DNA of 64,000 nucleotides from NCBI RefSeq assembly GCF_910592395.1, contig NC_088310.1, positions 14,207,501 to 14,271,500 of the forward strand, given 5' to 3'. This stretch comes from Lineus longissimus (Eukaryota > Nemertea > Pilidiophora > Heteronemertea > Lineidae). Below the pieces are notes generated by a model. It was not told the origin of the DNA, ran no database searches, and worked only from the letters and a program-made list of their open reading frames with translations. Both the position numbers and the translations under genes were made by a program. This document shows positions 9,463 through 20,524 of the stretch, one piece after another. How positions within the stretch are numbered: position 1 is the first letter of the stretch; every line of letters starts with the position of its first letter.

Positions 9463-11689
9463 GTTAGGTGTAATTATTAAAGTGCTAATTGCGCGGGGTT
9501 TACACGTTGGGCCAAGCTGTATGTAGTGCCTTCTTAGTGCAAAATTTTTCCGTTCTACAGTATATAGTGCACAATATTTTTTAAATTTACAGTATTTGTG
9601 ATTTAAATTGGATTTCAAATGTTCTGGAATAGTGGATTTTACTTAGAAGGCTTATCATCATGAATCTAATCCAAAGTTAAATGTCATCAATTTTTTAAAA
9701 AGGGTCACTTGTCAACTATGTGTTGCTATGTTCACTATATTACAATGTCCGTTGGTTGAAGTTTATTGTAGAATAGGTTTGAGAAGTTTTGTCAAGACTC
9801 CATGAAAGGGGAATGTCAGTGAAAGAGGAATGTCCTCTTTACTTTTCTAGTTCTCCATTTGTAGATTATGCATAGAGAATCCTCTTTTTTGGGTAAAATT
9901 AGACATTTCACTACTATAATTGCTCATTTATCATGTTCACACAAATCCAATCATCAGTCCGTCAAAGTTAGAACAAAATTAGCCCAAACACAAAGAATCC
10001 TCAGAATAATGTTTGTGACATTTCACGAGTTTTTGAGGTTTCTTTGTGAAAGTGGGGTTTATAAAACCACTTTTTCTACAAAGATAAATGATATCTAGGT
10101 AAAATAGCATATATATTCTTGTTCAGGCAATCAAAGCCATTGATCTGACAGTGGTTTCAAAAAAATGTTGGCAAGACTTCGACCAATATTGAAACACTAT
10201 ATTTTGTAGATTAATACAAAGAGAGTGCTTACAAATCCTCTTCTGTTCATGAAATTTCTGTTCATCAAAGTCACTATTTTCAAAAATCAACAATGCTTCC
10301 AGTCAGAGAAGTCCTAGCTACACTAAACAATGATATGTAAATTAAGCATAGTATATATACTGGCAATTAATCTCCTCCTGGGGTGACACAGATAGCATTG
10401 TTTAGAATGAAGCTTCTTTTACACTATGCAATGTATTTTGTAGATTTATGCAAAACCTTTGCAGCGATCTCGGAGAAATAGCATTTTTTGTTCTTTCTAT
10501 ATATGGGCATACTCATTAACATAAGGGGCCATTTCAGCAGGTCTGAATTTGCATATGGGGCCATCTATTAAATCAAAAGTGTGGGATTATACGAAAATAA
10601 GCCGGGAAAGTATTGGGGCAACTATATGTTTTAAACATTCATCCATCTCCGCAATTTTCCCCCTTTATTTTGGTCGTTCTCTTTCACCTTACGTTGTTAA
10701 TCGCTCTTAATTTTTCACAGTAGCGTATGGGAATTCATCACGTGATACAGGTCACATAATAACAAAACCGCCTCACCCGACCCAAGCACTGGGCACAAAG
10801 TACCGCACAGCTCCCTATATGAATACCCGGGGCAAATATAAAATATAATATAAAATCCTGATTAACATTTCTTCACTGCAATAAAAACAGGCTAACCACT
10901 GCAGATTAACAAGTAAGTGAGTGTTCCAGAACGAGTGGAGTCCGTGCGGAGGGTGTCGAAAAAACCTCAGGTGAGCTACTTCCTCCATCTGGTGCTGCCA
11001 CCCACTATGCTCGTGGCATTTGTTGTACTAAGTTCGTAAATTCACGCCATTGCCTCTTCATCATTCGCGAAATAGTTCGCAAAATAACTCGAGACCACTT
11101 TGAAGAGTGGTGGAGTTTGATGTTTCCCGTCAAACCAAAGCCAATGAAGACAAATCCCCCCCCCTCACCTATCAATACATATACCGTGATTGCCTCAATC
11201 ATCAAAAGAAGACAGAGTCACAACCCCTCAGACCAATCAACCCATATCACCCAGATTGTCCCAATCATCAAAATCATCACAACCCCCAGCAACACCACAA
11301 CCCCCAGACATATCATTTATTTCACCCAAATTGCCCCAACCCCACAGTTAGCCAACACCCTAAAACAACCCGCGCCATGGGTAATATGCTAGTGTAATAA
11401 ACACACAAAGCAGCAGTGACCTATAACCTCAATTCAAAGGAGGTGTTAAACCATGCTTCCCTCTGTTGGATTATGGAACTTGAAGGAACTCCTTGCTATT
11501 GTGTGGGGTTGAGGAATTAGGCTCACGCGTCCGTTGGGATCAATGGACGATCTTGAGGGAAGATAACGTATCAAACGAACCGGGATCAAGGGCTCTAGGA
11601 ACGTAATATATGATCCATCAATTTGCACCTGATCAATATGGCCGTATCCAGGAATGAGAAGTGGCTGTCTGTTGTTAACTGTGAGCCAT
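9463..11689. other. 2.2 kb without a recognised gene
   Basis: It is AT-rich and mostly featureless. Between 11140 and 11390 the plus strand is strongly C/A-rich, with 'CCCCAAC', 'CACAACCCCCAG' and 'ATCATCACAACC' phrases. Overlapping frames there give Pro/His/Asn- or Ile/Thr-rich peptides, which is composition bias rather than a protein. Short CRE-like and E-box-like palindromes occur (for example ATCACGTGAT near 10737) without supporting context. Confidence 0.4.
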
Positions 11690-11900
11690 TTGACCTCTTT
11701 GACCTTGAAAAGTAGGTCAAATCAAAAACTCAAGTGATATGTAATGTATCCTTGCTTGGAGTACATACCAAAAAAAAATTATCGAAAAAAAGTCACTAAT
11801 AAGCAAGATATTGCACCTTTAACCTTTTCAGTTTTGGCTGACAAGTCGAGTAACAGACTAGAACTGGCAAAGCCAGATCGACGGTTTTCATTTGGGGAAA
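11690..11900. repeat. Dispersed repeat fragment
   Basis: It contains 'TTTGACCTCTTTGACCTTGA', 'AAAGTAGGTCAAATCAAAAA', 'GTATCCTTGCTTGGAGTACA' and 'TAAGCAAGATATTGCACC'. The 'CCTGGTGG' block is deleted. Confidence 0.75.
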
Positions 11901-12176
11901 CTGGTATTGGCACCTGGAGGTCACATGATGTAACATGTCAGAGGAGAATGAAGGGATTGATGTTCACACCAGAACCCAGTGGGCTATTGCTCAATAAATT
12001 TGGCTTTCGGAGCTCAGTGCGACACAGACCAGTATGTTTTGTGCGCCTTCTTATTTCTGCATCCTCCATGATAAACCAATCCCATTTCAATCGGATGTAG
12101 CATATAGGAGAAAAAGCGATCTACGTAGTGTTGTAAACACGTGCGTTTTGTCTGCATGTCAAAATATGAAATGTCA

Positions 12177-12514
12177 TTTAAAGGGGCACTGTATTCAATC
12201 GCGAATCGGTTTCAGCACGACCACCGTAGAGGGAGGTGCCCATCGGTAAAACGATGGAACTACAGGAAACGTATCTAAAATACCCAGCAATGCAGTTTGT
12301 TCAGTGATGTATTGCCGTCAAAGCTTCCACACAGCTTCTTCAAACATTCTAATGGGATATTATGCTTTCCTGAAGAAAGTTTAATAGACTTAATACAGGT
12401 AACAATGGCAATTTAGATAACGTGTTTCTTAGTTTCATTCCTAGCCGATAGGCGCCTCCCTCTACGGTGGTCGTGCTGAAACCGATTCGTGATTGAATGC
12501 AGTGCCCCTTTAAA
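12177..12514. mobile_element. TTAA-flanked MITE with about 70-bp terminal inverted repeats
   Basis: The left arm (12177-12246) and right arm (12446-12514) are inverted copies with few mismatches. The termini read TTTAAAGGGGCACTG and CAGTGCCCCTTTAAA. The arms share 'CGGTTTCAGCACGACCACCG' and 'TAGAGGGAGG'. With the TTAA counted as target duplication, the terminus is AGGGGCACTG. The 200-bp middle is non-coding. TTAA targeting suggests mobilisation by a piggyBac-type enzyme, but the terminus does not start with CCC, so the superfamily is uncertain. Confidence 0.88.
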
Positions 12515-13465
12515 CCGTCATTTTGTTGTGCTTGAGGTCAATTAACAGGATTTCGAATGAGCAGAGTGAATTCTGACTGTGCTAAGAGTAAAAAGTTGGC
12601 CAAAGAACAGTTGGGACGATGCGTCTAATGTATTACGTCTAAAAAGGCAACTGTCACATACCCACAGTATTTATGCATAATTATCTCATGAATAAAACCA
12701 TGAATCTCTTGATGCTTTCGATTTGACTTGTTGACTTTTTATTTTGAAGAAGATGTTCTTGGTGCATTCATCAATTCTGGTTTAATACAGTAGGTTTGAC
12801 TGTATGATCCCGCACAGTGCAGTGCAATGCACGCAGCACGCACACACACACACACGACCACGTGCACGAGTGACGAAGACGCTGTCCGATGCTGCCCGGC
12901 CACGCGACATCGTTGGACACCTGCGGTTTACCTACCTAACCTAGGGTAACCGCTAAAAAAGCGACGAAGTTAACTTTGCTGGTCAATACTACAAAAGTAA
13001 AATCAGTAGCCTGTGCCTCTTTGCACCTCCACAATTGCTGATTTCTTTCGAGAAAAAAACTTAATTACCTACCGACCCAGTCGAAATCGAATGTCGAATG
13101 CAAAATGGCGAATTGTTAATGACAGCCTACTAAATTGCGACAGTAACCGACAACATGGCTCTCGATTCAAATCACTATCTAAACTATCAATAAATGCCAC
13201 AAAATGTATACAATTTATTAAAATCCAGTTTGTAGATTATTAAAAAATTAATAAGGATTACCCGTTGCAATAAAAAACTGTTGTGGAAAGTTGTCTTAGA
13301 GTGTCGAATAGGGTCGCAAATTAGTAAGACCCAATGTGATTCGCGTCATTAGTTTGGTTTCAGAACCCACCGCTAGGGCTAGAAGGGTAGGCTTGCTCAG
13401 GATCTACCATTCGCCGAAACCAAACGCCACCTGGCGTTAAAAGGAGTAAGCTCCACAAACGCTCG
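12515..13465. other. Gene-free stretch with a short (CA)n
   Basis: (CA)n lies at 12838-12857 next to a GC-rich, CpG-containing segment (12860-12920). No exon was recognised; a 76-codon frame at 13013-13243 has no family features. Confidence 0.35.
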
Positions 13466-13570
13466 CAGTGCCGTTATTTTACCCTTTTGGTGTTTGTCGC
13501 TTTTTCAGTCAGCGCCATCTATCGTCAAAACTACTGACAAATTTTGCGTTGCCACTTAATATATATTGTT
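13466..13570. repeat. Direct repeat, copy 1 of about 110 bp
   Basis: The blocks 'CAGTGCCGTTATTTTACC', 'TTTTGGTGTTTG', 'TTTTTCAGTCAGCGCCATCT' and 'ATCGTCAAAACTACTGACAAA' recur at 13998-14105 in the same order and orientation with about 10% difference. Confidence 0.85.
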
Positions 13571-13997
13571 TCATGCTAAAATTGCATTTTCTCCCTTACG
13601 CCAACCCCGATTTGCATGAAACTTTCTTTATCCGAAGCGGAACTCTAATACGCACAAAACATCTGGAGACACGTCACCCCGATTTTGTCAACAGTTTCGA
13701 CGATAGAGGGCGGTTAGTGAAAAAAAGTAAAAAAATGCATTAAATGCCACCTATTATCAAAACCTGTAACTATAACGTGACTTCGTCGGTAACATCTGGT
13801 GGGTAATGAGATTCTGCATCAGATGAAATTAATCTGATTCAATTCGGAGTTCGCATTCGGAAGTTATAGCTCTTGTAAGAAAAACAAGATGGCTGGTCTG
13901 GAGGCCATATTGAATATCCGATCGCAACCAAAACCTATATATTCCCTGGGCATCATAGGGAGGCATTGTTCTATGCCACTAGAATAAACTCAAAGGC

Positions 13998-14105
13998 TCA
14001 CAGTGCCGATATTTTACCATTTTGGTGTTTGCCCCCTTTTTTCAGTCAGCGCCATCTATCGTCAAAACTGTTGACAAATTTTGGGTCGCCACCCTATATA
14101 TTTTA
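13998..14105. repeat. Direct repeat, copy 2 of about 110 bp
   Basis: This is the partner of 13466-13570. The similarity continues loosely into both flanks ('GCATCAG(A/T)TGAAA' at 13815 and 14122; 'GCGCCCCCTAGCGG' at 14196), so the true repeat may be a larger, diverged unit of about 500 bp. Confidence 0.8.
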
Positions 14106-14340
14106 TGCGCAACAAGATTCTGCATCAGTTGAAAGTAGTTTCGTTCAAATCGGAGTGCGCATTATGGAGAAAAAGCCATTATTAGATTTTCACTTAGCGC
14201 CCCCTAGCGGCCGACCCCCTCAATGAATTTCGTAATTAGGGCAAGGAGGATCAACTTCAGACTTGGGCCTATCATATGAAATAAGTTCCACATCTACAGC
14301 TATCACCATCTCTGAGATTTGCTCTGCACAAAAATCCGTA

Positions 14341-14442
<102 letters not shown>

Positions 14443-14499
14443 AACACAAGCAAAGCAATAGGTTTTTGTTTTTTTGAGAAAAACGAAAACCTAATAAAA

Positions 14500-15935
14500 C
14501 TGAATTTCGGTGTCAGAGGTTATCTGACATAGGGGATCATATGTATCAGGTTTCAAGTGTATAGCTTAAGTGGAAAAGAAACGTGCCATAGTTACGTTCA
14601 AATGGCCAATAGAAAATGGGCTAGAAAAGTAGGTCAAATCAATGAAATGGTCCAGGGACCACGTGCTCACCTGTGTCAAAGGACCTTGAAAAGAAGGTCA
14701 AAAACGATATATGATTTATCATTGCAAGAAGAACCTACCATATTTTATTCAAAATTTTCGGACCAGTATTAAGCGAACAATGGCATATTTTTACTTTTGA
14801 CATTTGGCCCCCTGTTGGCCAAACTATGAATCATATGACAACACGATTTGGTCTATGAGTAGGAGTCACACAGGGGTTCATTTGTACAAAATTTGAGATC
14901 TCTGGCCAATGCGGTTACAAAACATGCCACCGTTCTCTAACGGCAGTGCCGCCAGACGACCTTGATCCTGCGGCCTTGAAAAGTAGGTCGGAAAAATAAC
15001 GTGGTGGATATATGATGCATCTTTGCTAGAAGTACAACAATATTTTTTTCAAATTTTTCAGACCAGTAGTAAGGGGGCGATCGCATATTTTCACTTTTTA
15101 CATTTGGCCCCCTGATTGCCAAACCGTGAATCACATGACGCTTGGATTTGATCTCTGAGTAGCGATCACCCAGGGGTAAATTTGAGATCTCTGGCTAAAG
15201 CGGTTACAACACGTGCCGCCATTGTCTAACGTGCCGCAGACAGACTTTGACCTCTGTGACCTTGAAAAGCAAGTCAAGTCAAAAACCCGGAGGATATGTG
15301 ATGTATTATTGCTAAATGTACCTACCATATTTTGTTCAAATTTTTCGGACCAGTATTAAGCGAGAAAACACATGTTTTCACTTTTGACGTTTGCCCCCTT
15401 GTGGCCAATCCGTGAATCATAAGAGGTCGCGATTCGGTCTCTGAGTAGCGGTCACCAAGGGGTACGTGTGTACCAAGACTGAGTTCAATAGCTTCAGCGG
15501 TAACGAAACGTGCCACCCATGTCTAGAGACGGACGACAGACACAGCGTCATTGTTAAGGCTCACAGGTGAGCCAAAAACCCATAGGATATGTGATGTATC
15601 CTTGCTTGGAGTGCTTACCATAAAAATATCGTTGAAAACAAGTCACTAAAAGGCGAGATATTGCACTTTTTTACTTTTTACTTTTTGCCCCCTGTTGGCC
15701 AAGTCAAGTTGAGCGTTTAAGAAACTCAAAAGGCCAATTTACACCATTTTACCTTTGTGACCTCGAAAATTACGCCAATTTACGCCATTTGACCTCTACA
15801 AAGCCCTGAAGGCTCATTCAATATTCAAAATTCATATATTCAAAATTCAAAATTCAACAAATATTTAACTTTGAATTTAGGTGAAATAGAAACCTGTATG
15901 ATATGTGATGTATCCTTCCTAGGAGAACCTACCAA
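14500..15935. repeat. Block of dispersed repeat units, several degraded
   Basis: At least four units lie head to tail, each recognisable by 'GACCTTGAAAAG(T/A)AGGTCA', 'CTACCATA', 'CATTTGGCCCCCTG(G/T/A)TGG' and a 'GTGTACCAAG' block. An internal element tail lies near 15525-15575 ('GACGGACGACAGACACAGCG', then 'GCTCACAGGTGAGCCAAAA'). A truncated head, 'GAAATGGTCCAGGGACCACGTGCTCACC', is at 14644-14671. At 15820-15865 a short (ATTCAAAATTC)n run interrupts the last unit. Confidence 0.8.
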
Positions 15936-16395
15936 GGTACGTTTTCTAGGACGCTCCTTTAGCACTAAGAAATAAATCTCTGGCTATAAAAGGCCTCCTT
16001 TTTATGTCTCCCTTAAGCAAAGGTTGGGACATTTCTAGAACCTTCCTTTATCACAGGAAATGCTTTATTTTGCTGTAAGGAGGCATTTAAACATAAGCAG
16101 GGCCGGGTACCTTTGAAAAAACCTCTGAGTACAATATTATAAATTTCCCTGATTTTTGAGAACAAAGCTGAGTTTTTCACACCAAAATCATCGATGACAC
16201 ATGGCCGAATTCCCTTCTAGCTCATTTGAATATGAGGTAGAACACTTGTGAGATTTATAATTCTATTTCATATTTCATACACTGGGTAGCAATATCGTAC
16301 ACTGTACGCCCAGGCCATACAAGTACCCAGCCCTGCATAAGGTTGGTCCGGAGTATCCCTTAATCTCCCTTAACAGCAATTAGCAAGGACCCCCT
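15936..16395. other. Gene-free stretch
   Basis: Low-complexity AT-rich sequence between the dispersed repeats and the Harbinger remnant. No exon or element end was recognised. Confidence 0.35.
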
Positions 16396-17307
16396 CGATA
16401 TCTCAGCGATGGGTTATTATAACAATCGAGTCTTGCAGACTTATGACATCAATATGCCTATACCACGCATCCGGACACTGCTTCCTCAGTTTTGCGAGGA
16501 TGATTTCAGTGACGACGCCTTTTGATCGATTTCGGTTCATCAAGAATGGATTAAACCACCTGGGTCCGGTTGTTAGAAAGCATGTTAGCTCATAACATCA
16601 TGCGGACATGTTGTCACATGCGCATTGAAACATGAAACAACATGTCAACATGATGTTATAAGCTAACATGCTATCTAACAACCGGGCCCTGATGCATTTT
16701 GGCGACGACATCCAGGAAGCTCACCACAATTGTGGACACACCTTGTCACCAAGGACCCAAGTGCTGGCTGCATTCCGTTACTATGCAACAGATTTCGATT
16801 CAGATCTGCAAGGAGCTTCCCAGCCGTCGGTTTCAAGAACTGTCAGAAGTGTTTCAGGAATGTTAGCAAGAAAACAGGTCAGAAGGCTATTGCAAATAAA
16901 AGGAAATTCATTGAAATGTATGGTTTCCTGATGTGCTAGGTTGCATCGACAGGGTTCATGTGCCCATCCAAGCCCCAAGCTTGGACGAATGTGAAATTTC
17001 TAGATGTCGCAAGGGTTTCATGTCTCTGAATGTTTCAAGGCATAGCAGATGCAGATCTGAAATTGTCAACATTGTCAATCGATGGCTGGGATCAACTCAT
17101 GATTCATTAAAAGGCCAATTTGTTTCCAGCTTGAACAACGCCAATTCGATGGTCATCTGCTTGGAGATAAAGGCTACGCTTTGCCTCCCATTTTTAATGA
17201 CGCCACTTCAAGATGCGCACAAAACCGATACAACAATTCCCACAAGAGAACGTGACCTGTTTAAAAAAGGATGTTTTGTATATGGAAACTATAATTTCCG
17301 TCTTTGA
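16396..17307 (+). pseudogene. PIF/Harbinger (HARBI1-like) transposase, broken
   Basis: From about 16400 the frame reads an N-terminal region with 'LLPQFCEDDFSDDAF'. This matches the acidic N-terminal block of Harbinger nucleases that precedes the 'RFRF' phrase, and that phrase appears here after a frameshift. A 128-bp hairpin then interrupts the gene (16562-16689). The middle part (16690-16920) gives 'LAAFRYYATDFDSDLQGA' and 'QPSVSRTVRSV', the helix-turn-helix-like region of the family. The catalytic start is at 16933: 'LGCIDRVHVPIQAPS', with the first catalytic Asp in CID. It is followed by 'RWLGSTHDS', which carries the second Asp. The PFLMTPLQ block is present, but the text ends by 17307, before the last acidic residue and the C-terminal 'ERTFG' region. 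Several frame changes show it is dead. Confidence 0.87.
16562..16689. mobile_element. 128-bp hairpin (snap-back) insertion inside the Harbinger gene
   Basis: The two arms, 16562-16602 and 16649-16689, are inverted copies ('GGTTGTTAGAAAGCATGTTA' against 'TAACATGCTATCTAACAACC'). A short loop lies between, itself holding a smaller palindrome (CATGTTGT...ACAACATG). The arms carry stops in the transposase frames. I found no clear target duplication beyond the arms. Confidence 0.8.
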
Positions 17308-17754
17308 AACAGGGTATAAGAGTGAAGCTTGACACAGCAATGTCCAACAAACAATTGTTCAAAATTATTTTCAAAAAGCTTAATTAATTGACAGTTTTGT
17401 GGTGGACAACAATCCCGGTCACAAGTTATTAACCAATTGAAGAAATGAAATACCTGTATCTTTGAGATAGATCATGATAATTTGGTGTGGTTTTCAACAT
17501 ATGATAGACACATCATTTGCGCTTCAGTCAAATGAGAATCTGAATTCATGGCAATTTCCATAATACATAATTTTGATACATGTATTTTGAAAAAGGCCTG
17601 AAGTTCGAAAAAAATGAAATTTCATATTTTCTGAAACTTAGCGCATCTATGACAGTTGTAATACTTTCCGTGAACAACAAATTGAAAATTTTATTTTGTT
17701 TTGATGATATCTCAAAATATCGAAATTGTCACTTTTTTAAAGAAGGGTTCTTGA
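17308..17754. other. Gene-free AT-rich stretch
   Basis: It follows the truncated Harbinger sequence. The right terminus of that element was not identified. Confidence 0.35.
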
Positions 17755-17870
17755 ATACGGGCCATAAATTTTATCGAAAACGAGTCACTTATAAGAGATA
17801 TCACACTCTTCAGGTTTCCAATTTGGGACCCTGGTGGCCAAATCAAGAATCAAAAAATCAGACTGAAATC
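17755..17870. repeat. Short dispersed repeat fragment
   Basis: It contains 'AAACGAGTCACTTATAAGAG', 'TTCCAATTTGGGACCCTGGT' and 'GGCCAAATCAAGAATCA', the middle of one unit only. Confidence 0.7.
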
Positions 17871-19777
17871 ACAGCGCAGCACTTCTGATGATCTTGCCGC
17901 ATCGTACCTTGTCAGTTCCGTGATTTGCCGCAGGATGGCAGCAGTGCCCACAGAGGGTTGACCTCTCTACGTTTTACACACGGTTCCACACTCTTGAATG
18001 AGACCAGGAGGTGCTGCTTCTGGTGGCAAGGCATTACCAGCAATGGCAGGCCTAGCACACTCTGTTTAGAATAGAGGGAGACTCGATCATTCCTATTGTT
18101 TGAGATTGGACAGGTGTGAATTAATCTGGCAATTAGCCTCCTGTGCATTGGTGCATGCAAACACTAAAATGTTCGGTTTTTGCTAATTTAGGGTCAAATA
18201 AATCAGCCAAAAGTTATGAAAGCTTCACGAATGATTGTCGCGAGGAAGTACTTTATGATAGTTTGCGAAATTTTGATTAATTCTAGGTGGAAAGTAATAT
18301 TTTTCGCATATTTGTTCGGAAAAAAATTGAAAATCCTCCAATTTTCAACCCCCCTATGGACATTATGAATTTTTCTCCAATAAAGCTGAAATCTTGGGAA
18401 TATAATCCTAAGAGTTATATCAACCACGTCTGAAGTCGGGAGTTTGTATCAAATGTATAGTTTCAGAGCTAGCGCAGCTAGAAAAGCCCCCAAATCCCAA
18501 TTTCTCAGGAATTTACACTACGGGCTACGAGTGAAGCATTACAGATTTACCAAAATTTTCAACCTATAGATGAACCCATCGAATTTCCATCTAAATCACT
18601 CCAAATTTTGCCAGTAAATACCTAGACATTTATAGAATTGTGTCAGAAGTCGGGAGTTGGGATTATTTTCCTGCCCAAAAAGCCAACTTTATTGATATTT
18701 CTTATGCATTTTCCATTAGGCTTGCCAGGACCAATTAAGCAGGTGCACTAATTGGCTTGATTGGCGAGGCCCGCAATAGCTGGTAATGGTCAGGAATCAA
18801 GCAGCAATGGTGGTCAGTGTGAGTGATTTTGGAAAATATCAAGTATTTAATCAATTTTAACGTCGAAATATGCCTCCAAAAGTGACACTTTTTGCACAGG
18901 AAGTAGAACTTGGTCAATACTAACTTATGAAATTCGCCATAATGACCGTATTGCTCAAAAAACGGAAAAATTGGCGTTTGGTTTAGGGTATTCAAGATCG
19001 TGTGTATGTAATGTCAGACCAATGCAGTGCACCGTCTTGCAGAAAAACATTTGTTACAATTTGGACACTCAATTTTCCATTGTCTTTAGGTCATGGCGCA
19101 TGCACATAGGCCCTAATGGCGGCCAAGTTCTCCTTGGCTTGCAAATGACCTAGGACATTGTCCCAAATAATTAATTATGCTGTTTTGAGTGTTAAGAAGC
19201 ATTCCCTACCAGGCCCTAGGCACTGACCACAGGAATAGTCATTCTAACTTTCAGAGCAGCATGCTATAGGTTGATGCAATGTCTGCAGTGCACCCAATAC
19301 ATGCATTGACCTTGAGGTCTATGCATGCACTGTGATAGCATGCAACGATGCATTACAAGAGCACACCATGCCATAAACCTATTTTGTAACCCTGTCCCTG
19401 CCTGTTGTTCTTTTTAGCGTACCCGATAGGCATAGTAAAGGAACAGTTTCCGACAATTTCCACACCCGGCCCCCTCCAACAGGAGGCGGGGTCAAGGGGG
19501 GCACACGGCTGTAACTATCACAAATCCCCCCCCCGGCCCCTCTGGCCGAGGCTATAGGCTTGGCCGGTACACGTGTGTCATCCCCGTGGCCCTAAAGGCA
19601 AGTGAGGTAGCCCTGGGGGGGGGGGGGGGAGGCCCTGGTCGTTCATACCATGCATTCATATTCATGTCCATTTTTGCAGGTTAGCCTCACACTTCCATGA
19701 AATCTAGAAACGCTACGTACAATACTCTACAGAAATGGTTGAGGTTTTTTAAACAACGATACATGTCTCTATTTCAG
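17871..19777. other. 1.9 kb without a recognised exon, upstream of the bromodomain exon
   Basis: This stretch should hold the upstream introns or exons, or the promoter, of the bromodomain-transposase gene; I could not identify an earlier coding exon. Between 19460 and 19635 the DNA becomes GC-rich with long C and G runs ('CCCCCCCCGG', a run of about 14 G at 19615-19629) and palindromic GGCC phrases. This contrasts with the AT-rich surroundings and could be a promoter-proximal CpG-type patch or a repeat. Confidence 0.3.
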
Positions 19778-20524
19778 GCACTGACACAGTAATGGCAGTC
19801 CTGCAGGCGATGGACAAAGGGAAGGTTGGGGAGTGTACGGAACTCCTTCGCAAGATTTTCCACCACCAGGGAGGACGACACAGAGTGGCTAGAGATGGCC
19901 GAAACCCCTCTGGCTGGTTTAGGTATCCAGGTAAAACTGATTACTACTTATACTCAACTTATAGTACCAGTAACTCCAATCAGTTCATGTGATGTAGGCC
20001 TACCTATTCGAAGTTGAAGCAATGAAATACCGGTATAAGAGTTTGCCATGTTGATGAGAATTGATGTCTATTCTGATCACAGTACAATACATAAATTTGT
20101 CTCATTTCAGTAAATCCTGATGATGTGCCGGGGTATTGTGAAGAAATTGATCAGCCAATGGATTTCACAACTATCCAGGAGAAACTAATTGTATATGAGA
20201 TCTTTGTCACTACATGTATACGTTTGTTTATTGAGTTAACATGCAAATCACTCATGAATTTCCCCCTCCAGATCCCGTGTCTTCTGTTGATGAACTAAGT
20301 AGATTCTTGTTTGGCGCCTGTCTTTTCATCCTTCCCGACGTTTTCAGGGCAACCAGTACAATAATCTCGATGAATTCAATGCTGATATGCTACTTGTTCG
20401 AGACAACTGCACTAAATTCAACAGGGATGAAGGCAGCCAGATCCGTATGGACAGCAACATTGTGTTCGACTTTTATTGCAAAGAATTTGAAAAACTGAAG
20501 AACAAGAAGAAGACAATGCAAGAG
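19778..20524 (+). CDS. Bromodomain, split over three phased exons
   Basis: Exon 1 (from 19778, AG just before it) gives an N-terminal helix, 'MAVLQAMDKGKVGECTELLR', and ends in 'WFRYP'. The split codon at 19930/20111 is phase 1. Exon 2 reads 'VNPDDVPGYCEEIDQPMDFT' then 'TIQEKLI'. This matches the bromodomain ZA loop, where P-V-x-P-x-x-x-P-x-Y and P-M-D-x-x-T-I are the most conserved positions. Exon 3 (phase 0) reads 'YNNLDEFNADMLLVRDNCTK' then 'FN'. That is helix B with the acetyl-lysine-contacting Asn in the usual N-C-x-x-F/Y-N phrase, followed by helix C. The fold appears complete at about 105 residues. Bromodomains read acetyl-lysine on histones, so binding to acetylated chromatin is the expected role. 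Confidence 0.85.

Noticed and set aside
11107-11397. Pro/His-rich peptide frames
   Set aside because: Two overlapping frames are equally open because the strand is C/A-rich; no domain, no splice context.
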